DNA of 61,371 nucleotides from contig CAZGMJ010000033.1 in assembly GCA_964526785.1 (NCBI GenBank), positions 1 through 61,371 on the forward strand. The letters run 5' to 3'. The notes beneath the pieces are model-generated. The model saw only the letters and a list, made by a program, of their open reading frames with translations. It was not told the DNA's origin and searched no databases. Positions 40,819 to 48,177 of the stretch are shown in pieces. Every line of letters starts with the position of its first letter. Positions within the stretch are counted from its first letter, which is position 1. Source of the stretch: CAZGMJ01 sp964526785 (lineage in GTDB: Bacteria > Planctomycetota > Phycisphaerae > Sedimentisphaerales > Anaerobacaceae). The translations under genes were made by a program, and so were the position numbers.

Positions 40819-43095
40819 ATGTGGTTAAGGTGGCTTCCCTGGAAGTATATCGTTCGCAGGCTGGCATTTTCGCACGGCTTTGTCGATCCGATTGCTGTTT
40901 TATCGTACGCCAGGCGTTTTGCGCAACCATCGCAGGTAGCGGTGCCGGTTGAGTTGTTGCGCGCGGGGGTCGTCTTTCACGCGCGCGGTTTCATCAATAG
41001 CCGGGTAATCCAGCAGAATCTCGACTGGATATGGCCCTACTGGATTCACAGGCAGTTCGACCCGCACTGTGCGGCATTCATTCCGCGGGCCTTCGCGTTG
41101 ACGCACGTGAATCTCAGCGAGCGCAACTGGACGGCGGTAGGCGTGCCAGACTGCGAAAGTCTGCCTATCGTCGATCCTCGCGGACTGGTAACGCCCTTTT
41201 GGGACGGGTGGTCGCTCGATGCGTGGGTAGTAACTGCGGAAGGCAGAATCCTGGCGCCGTCGCTGGCGGATGACTCGCAACAGCGCCTCGATGTCGAAGG
41301 TGGTTGTGCCGTGGAAACTGTTTGCAAGACGTACGGCGTGATTTTGCGCAACCGCGTCGATGTCGCGAGTTCCGGCGAACCCGTCTGCCGGATGATGCTC
41401 CACGCCGAGAGCCATTCGAAGGCATGGTTAGTCGTCTCCGCACGCCCGTACAATCCAGAGGGGATCAGTTTTATACACAAGCTGCAACTTGGCCCACAGC
41501 GCAACAGTTGGCTGATCGAAAAGAACAAAACCGTAGAGTTCAGCGAACCGGTCGATGCGCATGGCGTGTCGCACTATACCGGCGGCGACGTGGCACATCA
41601 ACTGCCGGATGTCGAACCGGCCGAGCATGTTGTTTGTAAAGTAGGTATGGCCACGGCGGCGGCAATGTTCGCTATCGAGCCGGGACAGTCCCGAGCAATT
41701 CGCGTGGGTATCCCGCTGGAAGAAAAGAGTCCATCGAGGACATCCAACATTCCAGCACCAGCCGGAGAATTGTGGCGCAAAAACCTGGCCAATTGCTGCC
41801 CGCTGCAAATCCCCGACGAGCAAATTCAGTATCTGTACGATGCAGCCATACGTACGTTGTTGCTGCACTCGCCCGGCGACGTGTATCCGGGCCCCTACAC
41901 GTACAAGCGCTTTTGGTTTCGCGATGCGGCCTTCCTCATTCATGCCATGCTGTGCGCCGGCATGCACGAGCGTGCACACAGGGCCATTGACCGATTCTTC
42001 CCGCGACAACACGCAACGGGTTATTTCGCATCGCAGGAAGGAGAATGGGATTCCAACGGGCAGGTTTTATGGACGCTGGGACGTTATTGTCAATTGACGG
42101 CGACGCAGCCCCCGATCGAATGGCTAAAGCCAATCAAACGTGCGGCACGGTGGATCGGGAGAAAGAGGACGTCGCCAACACTCAAGAAGCCGCACGCGGG
42201 ATTGTTGCCGGCAGGCTTCAGCGCCGAACATCTGGGGCCCAATGATTTCTACTATTGGGATGATTTCTGGTCGATCAGTGGTCTGTGTTCCGCGGCACAG
42301 ATGCTGCGTGCGCTCGACGATGAGCAAGAAGCGGAACGATGCGAGCGTGAGGCAGCAGACCTGCGAGCCGCCGTCTGCAGAAGCCTCGAACACGCGGAGG
42401 AAGCAATTGGTTGTAAGGCGATTCCCGCCTCGTGCTATCGGCGTCTGGACTCGGGTGCTATCGGCTCCATTGTGGCGGGCTATCCGTTGCAACTGGTCGG
42501 GCCGCATGATGAACGATTGCTGGCTACGGCGCATTATCTGATGGACAACTGCCTGTTCAACAACGGCTTCTTCCAGGACATGATCCACTCGGGGGTCAAC
42601 GCCTATTTGACGCTTCATCTGGCGCAGGTTCTGCTGCGAGCGGGCGACTTTCGGTTCGGCGATCTGATGCAGGCGACCGCAGATCTGGCATCACCCACGG
42701 CGCAATGGCCGGAAGCTATTCATCCACGGACACACGGAGGTTGCATGGGCGACGGCCAGCACGTTTGGGCGTCGGCTGAGTGGGTAATGATGTTGCGCAA
42801 CTGTTTCGTGTACGAAGAGGAGAGCGCCGAACGGTTGGTAGTCGGGGCGGGTGTACTGCCTAATTGGATCAGCCCCGGCCAGAGCATACGATTCGGTCCG
42901 ACACCGACCAAATGGGGGCCGGTACGCGTCTCGTGCGAGCAGACAGACGAGACCTATCGGATTCGATGGGAGGGAGATTGGTTCGGCACGGCACCGGCGG
43001 TCGAAGTGCATACGCCCGCTGATGCGCCCGATTTAGTTACCGATGGCCGAACGCAAGTCGAGCGCAAAATTAAGGATATTCCTGCCGCCCATTGA
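40819..43095 (+). CDS. Six-hairpin glycosidase-like protein (GH15/debranching-type)
   Basis: This cytoplasmic-looking protein has 758 residues and no signal peptide. The N-terminal 330 residues are beta-rich. The C-terminal part is an (alpha/alpha)6-barrel with blocks typical of GH15-like and amylo-alpha-1,6-glucosidase-like enzymes: YTYKRFWFRDAAFLIHAMLC, EGEWDSNGQVLWTLGRYC, FYYWDDFWSISGL, and GGCMGDGQHVWASAEW. Acidic residues in EWD and YWDD are candidates for catalysis. An activity on alpha-glucans or trehalose-like sugars would link it to the trehalose synthase and GalT genes of the same island, but substrate is not readable. It starts 25 bases after dodecin and is probably co-transcribed. 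Confidence 0.7.
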   Translation: MWLRWLPWKYIVRRLAFSHGFVDPIAVLSYARRFAQPSQVAVPVELLRAGVVFHARGFINSRVIQQNLDWIWPYWIHRQFDPHCAAFIPRAFALTHVNLSERNWTAVGVPDCESLPIVDPRGLVTPFWDGWSLDAWVVTAEGRILAPSLADDSQQRLDVEGGCAVETVCKTYGVILRNRVDVASSGEPVCRMMLHAESHSKAWLVVSARPYNPEGISFIHKLQLGPQRNSWLIEKNKTVEFSEPVDAHGVSHYTGGDVAHQLPDVEPAEHVVCKVGMATAAAMFAIEPGQSRAIRVGIPLEEKSPSRTSNIPAPAGELWRKNLANCCPLQIPDEQIQYLYDAAIRTLLLHSPGDVYPGPYTYKRFWFRDAAFLIHAMLCAGMHERAHRAIDRFFPRQHATGYFASQEGEWDSNGQVLWTLGRYCQLTATQPPIEWLKPIKRAARWIGRKRTSPTLKKPHAGLLPAGFSAEHLGPNDFYYWDDFWSISGLCSAAQMLRALDDEQEAERCEREAADLRAAVCRSLEHAEEAIGCKAIPASCYRRLDSGAIGSIVAGYPLQLVGPHDERLLATAHYLMDNCLFNNGFFQDMIHSGVNAYLTLHLAQVLLRAGDFRFGDLMQATADLASPTAQWPEAIHPRTHGGCMGDGQHVWASAEWVMMLRNCFVYEEESAERLVVGAGVLPNWISPGQSIRFGPTPTKWGPVRVSCEQTDETYRIRWEGDWFGTAPAVEVHTPADAPDLVTDGRTQVERKIKDIPAAH

Positions 43096-43241
43096 GCATT
43101 GCACGCATTGTCGTCGAATCGCACTGGGTTTTATCATAAAGCTATAGCATCGAAGACGTTGCGCGCAACAGGCAGTCAAGTATGGCTTGGCAGCGGCGAC
43201 GGGACGTCCGTCAGGACGGAACTTGCTGGAGAAGAACAACT

Positions 43242-45290
43242 ATGGACGACGAACCGGCTGAAACTGAACATAACAATCACAGCAGGGGTGATACCCAACA
43301 GGGTGACCATCAGCATGAGGCTCATCAGACGAAGATGATGCGCGAATTCAAGCGCAAGTTCTGGGTATCGGTGGTGCTGACTATTCCGATAGTGATTCTG
43401 GCTCCGATGATTCAATCGCTGGTCGGTTTGCGAGAAACGCTCCAATTCGCAGGCGAGCAGTACGTCCAATTCGCTTTGGCCACAGCAATCTTCCTCTATG
43501 GCGGCTGGCCGTTTGTTCGAGGGCTTTATAAAGAACTGCGCAAGAAATCGCCCGGCATGATGACGCTTATCGGGATCGCAATTACCGTCGCGTACGTATA
43601 CAGTTCCGTGGTGGTCTTCGGCCTCGAGGGCAAGACCTTCTATTGGGAACTGGCGACGCTTATCGACATCATGCTTTTAGGGCACTGGGTGGAGATGCGT
43701 TCGCTCAAGAGCGCATCGGGGGCTGTCGAAGAACTGGCCAAACTAATGCCCTCCGAGGCACATCGACTCAAGGATGACGGCTCGACGGAGGATGTTCGTG
43801 TTCAGGATCTGCAGGAAGGCCAGAAGGTCGTTGTCAAGCCCGGCGAGAAGATACCGATTGACGGGATCATTGTGAAGGGCCGAACCAGCGTTGACGAGGC
43901 AATGATTACCGGCGAGAGTCAGCCGGTCGAGAAGGGAGAAGATGACGAGGTTGTCGGAGGGGCCGTCAACGGCGAATCCGCTGTTACGGTCGAGGTCAGC
44001 AAGACCGGAGACGAGACCTATCTTTCGCAGGTAATGGAGATGGTCCGCCGATCGAAGGAATCGCGATCCGGAACGCAGGACCTGGCGGACCGTGCGGCTT
44101 TTTGGCTTACGATTGCGGCTCTGTCGGTGGCGTTTGTGACAATCGTCGCATGGCTGATAGGCGGTCGGGATCTCGCATATTCGCTCGAACGGGCCGTGAC
44201 GGTGATGGTCATAACGTGTCCGCATGCGCTGGGTCTTGCGATTCCACTGGTGATAGCCGTTTCGACTTCGCTGGCGGCCAAGCGGGGCTTACTCGTCCGC
44301 GAACGCTCGGCGTTCGAGCAGGCGAGAGACATCGACACGGTCGTCTTCGACAAAACGGGCACGCTGACCGAGGGACGTTTCGCCGTGGATGAAATACTTC
44401 ATCACGACGACTTCGATTCCAAACAACTGCTTGGGCTGGCAGCAAGCGTCGAGAGCCACTCGGAACACCCCATCGCCCGGGGTATCATGGACAAAGCAGA
44501 GAACGAAGGCGTCGAAGTTACGACTCCTGAAGACTTCGAGGCTATCCCAGGCAAGGGAGCTCAGGCTCGTGTCGACGGCAAAGACGTACGGGTGGTCAGC
44601 GAGAGTTTCCTGAAGGAGAATCAGGTCACCGCAGAGCAAGAAGGACTGGATGAGTTGAAGCAACAAGGCAAGACGCTGGTCTTCGTGTTAGTTGACAAGC
44701 AGTACGCAGGCGTTTTAGGGCTCGGCGACGTCGTGCGCGATCAGGCCCGCGAAGCGGTCGACCGGCTTAAGGAAATGGGGATTCAGGTGATGATGCTGAC
44801 GGGAGATTCGGAAGCGGTCGCCAAATCCGTCGCCGATGAACTCGGTCTGGATGAGTATTTCGCAGAGGTGCTTCCGGACAAGAAGGCCGAGAAGATCAAA
44901 GAGATTCGTGAACAAGGAATGTCAGTGGCGATGGTGGGCGATGGGATTAACGACGCGGCCGCTCTGACTGAGGCGGATATCGGCATAGCCATCGGCGCCG
45001 GTACGGATGTGGCAATGGAATCGGCGGACATTGTGCTGGTCAAATCCGATCCACGGGACGTGACCTCGATTTTCCAACTTGCCAGAGCAACATATCGCAA
45101 GATGGTGCAGAACCTGTGGTGGGCCGCCGGCTACAACATTGTCGCGGTACCGCTGGCAGCGGGCGTTCTGTTCTGGGCCGGGATTATTCTGCCACCGGCG
45201 GTAGGCGCCATCATCATGTCGGCCTCAACAGTGATCGTGGCCGTTAACGCCAAACTGCTTGAACGCAGCGAGGCCGCCGCACCTGCTTAG
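43242..45290 (+). CDS. copB: CopB-type copper-translocating P1B-3 ATPase
   Basis: This copper pump has about 682 residues. The short N-terminus is His-rich (TEHNNHSRGDTQQGDHQHEAH) instead of carrying HMA domains. The membrane metal-site motif is CPH (residues 326-328 in ITCPHALGLAIPLV), diagnostic of CopB-like P1B-3 pumps, as opposed to CPC of CopA. Further motifs are TGES, the phosphorylated Asp370 in DKTGTLTEG, the HP dipeptide in SEHPIARG, and MVGDGINDAAALTEADIG. The ATG at 43242 has GGAG about ten bases upstream. It exports Cu(II) or Cu(I)/Ag(I) to the periplasm. The release-factor-like gene follows after 32 bases. Confidence 0.92.
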   Translation: MDDEPAETEHNNHSRGDTQQGDHQHEAHQTKMMREFKRKFWVSVVLTIPIVILAPMIQSLVGLRETLQFAGEQYVQFALATAIFLYGGWPFVRGLYKELRKKSPGMMTLIGIAITVAYVYSSVVVFGLEGKTFYWELATLIDIMLLGHWVEMRSLKSASGAVEELAKLMPSEAHRLKDDGSTEDVRVQDLQEGQKVVVKPGEKIPIDGIIVKGRTSVDEAMITGESQPVEKGEDDEVVGGAVNGESAVTVEVSKTGDETYLSQVMEMVRRSKESRSGTQDLADRAAFWLTIAALSVAFVTIVAWLIGGRDLAYSLERAVTVMVITCPHALGLAIPLVIAVSTSLAAKRGLLVRERSAFEQARDIDTVVFDKTGTLTEGRFAVDEILHHDDFDSKQLLGLAASVESHSEHPIARGIMDKAENEGVEVTTPEDFEAIPGKGAQARVDGKDVRVVSESFLKENQVTAEQEGLDELKQQGKTLVFVLVDKQYAGVLGLGDVVRDQAREAVDRLKEMGIQVMMLTGDSEAVAKSVADELGLDEYFAEVLPDKKAEKIKEIREQGMSVAMVGDGINDAAALTEADIGIAIGAGTDVAMESADIVLVKSDPRDVTSIFQLARATYRKMVQNLWWAAGYNIVAVPLAAGVLFWAGIILPPAVGAIIMSASTVIVAVNAKLLERSEAAAPA

Positions 45291-45322
45291 AAAACATCAT
45301 TCCATATGGGAGCAAAGAACCT

Positions 45323-46444
45323 ATGAATGTTCTGCACAGACACAATTTCGATCAATTACTCACAGTAGCGGACAAACCATGTATCTCCGTCTATTTGCGC
45401 ACGCATAGTGCAGGCAAAGACACACGAGAGGACCCGATTCGTCTGAAGAACCTTCTGGGCGAATGCGAAAAACGGCTAAAGAACACCGGTATCCGTACGA
45501 AGGAGATAGAAACGCTTCTACAACCAGCCCGCGAACTGCTTGATAATCCCGAATTCTGGATGCACCGACAGGACGGACTTGCCATCTTCCTCAGTAAGAA
45601 GGGAATGGAGTATTATGATCTGCCCTACGACGTAGCGAGTTGCGCACAGGTGAGCGACGCTTTCTACATCAAGCCACTGATTCCAATGCTGCACGAGAAC
45701 CATGTGTTCTACGTCCTGGTACTTAGTCAGGGATGTACAAAGCTTTTCGAGGCCACGCGCTGGCACATCGCAGAGAAGAGCCTGCCCGCAAGGGCGACCT
45801 CTCTGGAGGAGTTTCTCAAATATGATGTGGCAGAGGAACATATTCAGTTACATACGACGCCACAGGGCAGCTCGGTGGGTAGTGATGCAGTGTACCATGG
45901 TCAGGGAAATGCGGCTGACGGCCGACGGCATAAAGAGGACGTCGAGCGCTATGTCAATTTCGTTCGGCAGGCGGTTGAGAAGGAACTGGACGCAAGGTCG
46001 GCACCGTTGTTGCTGGCAGGTGTGGATTTCCTTCAGTCGATGTACCGCCGACACAATACGTACGGCAATCTTCTGGAGCGGAACATCGAAGGCAATCCCG
46101 AACCGATAGATAGCAGAAAGCTCCATTCTTCGGCATTTAAACTGGTCGAGCCCTATTTCCAGGGAGTCACGAATGACCGTTTGGCCAGGTACAGAGGCCT
46201 GAGCAACTCGGAGCAGACATCGAGCGACATCGCCGAAATCGTGGCAGGCGCCGAACAGGGCCGTGTCGCCACGCTCCTGGTTGATGCGACTGAGTTCTGC
46301 TGGGACGAATCGGAAGAGGGCCGCCGTGTCGACCTGCTGGACCTTGCGGCACGCCTTACATTCACCCACGGCGGTGAAGCATACGCGACGGCCAAAAACG
46401 AACTGCTTTCGGAATCTCCCGCGGTTGCAATCTTTCGGTACTAA
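45323..46444 (+). CDS. Bacterial archaeo-eukaryotic release factor-like protein (baeRF family)
   Basis: This protein has 373 residues and resembles the baeRF_family3 group, bacterial relatives of eRF1/Pelota: N-terminal CISVYLRTHSAGKDTREDPI, middle FYVLVLSQGCTKLFEATRW, a linker rich in polar residues, then PLLLAGVDFLQSMYRR and the C-terminal VATLLVDATEFCWDESEEGR with LTFTHGGEAYA. Proposed roles are rescue or modification of stalled ribosomes in stress, but this is not experimentally settled. There is no GGQ motif that I can see. It sits between the copper pump and a site-2 protease in a closely spaced plus-strand run. Confidence 0.8.
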   Translation: MNVLHRHNFDQLLTVADKPCISVYLRTHSAGKDTREDPIRLKNLLGECEKRLKNTGIRTKEIETLLQPARELLDNPEFWMHRQDGLAIFLSKKGMEYYDLPYDVASCAQVSDAFYIKPLIPMLHENHVFYVLVLSQGCTKLFEATRWHIAEKSLPARATSLEEFLKYDVAEEHIQLHTTPQGSSVGSDAVYHGQGNAADGRRHKEDVERYVNFVRQAVEKELDARSAPLLLAGVDFLQSMYRRHNTYGNLLERNIEGNPEPIDSRKLHSSAFKLVEPYFQGVTNDRLARYRGLSNSEQTSSDIAEIVAGAEQGRVATLLVDATEFCWDESEEGRRVDLLDLAARLTFTHGGEAYATAKNELLSESPAVAIFRY

Positions 46445-46477
46445 GAATCCAACATAAGGATCAACTGGAGGCAATGC

Positions 46478-47605
46478 ATGTTCGACAGAAAGATACATCT
46501 CTTTAGTCTGTTCGGTTTCAAGGTGGGGCTGGACATTACGTGGATTTTTCTTGCGGTGCTCATCACGTGGTCGCTGGCAACGGGCCTGTTCCCGCATTAC
46601 TTCGAAGGAATGTCCCAGTCGACTTATTGGTGGATGGGGATCTTCGGCGCACTGGGGCTGTTTGTGTCAATCGTATTTCACGAGTTTTGTCACTCGCTGG
46701 TCGCCAGACGTTTCGATCTACCAATGAAAGGCATCACGCTGTTTCTTTTCGGCGGGGTGGCGGAGATGAACGAAGAGCCACAAAGCCCGAAATCGGAGTT
46801 TCTGATGGCGTTGGCGGGCCCCGTATCGAGCATTATACTCGGTCTGGTCTTTCTGGCGATCGCCACCGGCGGCGAGGCTGTCAAACTGGCCAAACCTGTA
46901 AACGCTGTGATGACTTATCTGATGTGGTTGAATTTCCTGCTGGCGGGTTTCAACCTGCTTCCCGCATTTCCTCTCGATGGAGGCAGAATACTGCGTTCGG
47001 TGCTCTGGCAGATCAAAGGCAATCTCAGATGGGCCACGCGAATCGCATCGTCCCTGGGTTCCGGGATCGGAATGTTGTTGATCGTATTGGGCGTAATCAG
47101 TTTCATCGGCGGCGCTTTCGTTGGCGGCGTATGGTACGTGCTGATCGGGTTTTTCATTCGCTCGGCGTCCCAGATGTCTTACAAGCAAATGCTGGTACGC
47201 AGGGCGCTTGGCGGCGAACACGTACGGCAGTTCATGAAAACCGACCCCATTACGGTGCCGGCGTCGGTGTCCATCGAGAAACTGGTGCGAGAGTACTTCT
47301 ACAAGCACCACCATAAGATGTATCCGGTGGAAAACTCCGACGGCATTGCCGGTTGTGTTACGTCCAAACAGATCAAGCAGTTGCCTCGTGAGCAATGGGC
47401 TGAACGCACTGCGAAGGATATTGCTGTTGCCTGTTCAGAAGAGAATACCGTTTCTCCCGACACCGATGCAATCGAAGCGCTCGGCCTGATGAACAAGACG
47501 GATAACAGTCGTCTGCTGGTGATGGAGAACGGGCGACTGGCAGGCGTACTCACCCTGAAGGACATGCTGAAGTTTCTGAATTTGAAGATCGATCTGGAAC
47601 AGTGA
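46478..47605 (+). CDS. Site-2 protease-type M50 metallopeptidase with CBS pair
   Basis: This intramembrane protease has 375 residues. Six hydrophobic helices hold the HEFCH zinc motif (His68, Glu69, His72 in IVFHEFCHSLVARRF) and the second ligand region LLPAFPLDGGRILRS. The C-terminal 130 residues form a CBS-domain pair (VRQFMKTDPITVPASVSIEK, AVACSEENTVSPDTDAIEAL, GRLAGVLTLKDMLKFL). Proteases of this kind cut membrane-bound anti-sigma factors or remove membrane peptides, and CBS domains sense adenine nucleotides. GGAGG lies six bases before the ATG. It lies between the baeRF gene and a zinc-ribbon gene. Confidence 0.9.
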   Translation: MFDRKIHLFSLFGFKVGLDITWIFLAVLITWSLATGLFPHYFEGMSQSTYWWMGIFGALGLFVSIVFHEFCHSLVARRFDLPMKGITLFLFGGVAEMNEEPQSPKSEFLMALAGPVSSIILGLVFLAIATGGEAVKLAKPVNAVMTYLMWLNFLLAGFNLLPAFPLDGGRILRSVLWQIKGNLRWATRIASSLGSGIGMLLIVLGVISFIGGAFVGGVWYVLIGFFIRSASQMSYKQMLVRRALGGEHVRQFMKTDPITVPASVSIEKLVREYFYKHHHKMYPVENSDGIAGCVTSKQIKQLPREQWAERTAKDIAVACSEENTVSPDTDAIEALGLMNKTDNSRLLVMENGRLAGVLTLKDMLKFLNLKIDLEQ

Positions 47606-47646
47606 CAAGAATGTTCTGTTTTTTTGTTTGAAGGAGAATTTGAAAG

Positions 47647-47865
47647 ATGGCAGAGGCAATTATCTGTAGGAAATGCGACGGAACGAATGTGGAGCCGGGC
47701 AAACTTCGTTCGACCGGCGCACTGCACTTTCGGCCAAGTAACGCCAAATTTCTGAAGCTTAAGACGGCCAACATCGAGGTGCTCGCACACCTGTGTCTGG
47801 ATTGCGGGCATGTCGAATTGTTCGGCGATCCCGAGAAGGTCAAATCTCTGACAGAGAAAGAGTGA
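47647..47865 (+). CDS. Small zinc-ribbon protein
   Basis: This 72-residue protein has two CxxC pairs, ICRKC near the N-terminus and LCLDC around residue 51, which should bind one zinc as a ribbon. The intervening part is basic (GKLRS, NAKFLKLKTANIE). Function is unknown; small zinc-ribbon proteins of this length often bind nucleic acid or act as metal buffers. AAGGAG precedes the ATG. It is the last gene of the copB-baeRF-S2P run and is followed by an intrinsic terminator. Confidence 0.8.
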   Translation: MAEAIICRKCDGTNVEPGKLRSTGALHFRPSNAKFLKLKTANIEVLAHLCLDCGHVELFGDPEKVKSLTEKE

Positions 47866-47947
47866 CACAGAACACAGATCGGTATACTGCCGCCGGCGAC
47901 AGGCTGTCTGCTGACAACAGTCCATAGAACGACGCATTTATCTATAT

Positions 47948-47973
47948 ACCCCGGTTTCAGGCCGGGGTTTTCT
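47948..47973 (+). terminator. Rho-independent terminator
   Basis: ACCCCGG (47948-47954) pairs with CCGGGGT (47962-47968) around a seven-base loop, followed by TTTTCT. It lies 83 bases after the zinc-ribbon stop and should end the copB-baeRF-S2P-ribbon transcript. The rest of 47866-48177, up to the convergent ATPase gene, shows no gene. Confidence 0.75.
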
Positions 47974-48177
47974 CATGGCCAAACGGCTGCATGTAGCAGA
48001 GAGAGCAGCATTAAGATGGGGGTCGAGAAACGACTTACAGTTCGTACTCACTGTGGGCGTCTCAGCCGAAAGGGAATTCTCCATTGAAGAGACAGATCGG
48101 CAACCCGGGGAATCCTGCAGGATCATCCTCTGTCGCATTCGCGGATCCGGGTATGGGGCTCCGGACCAACCAGCGCC

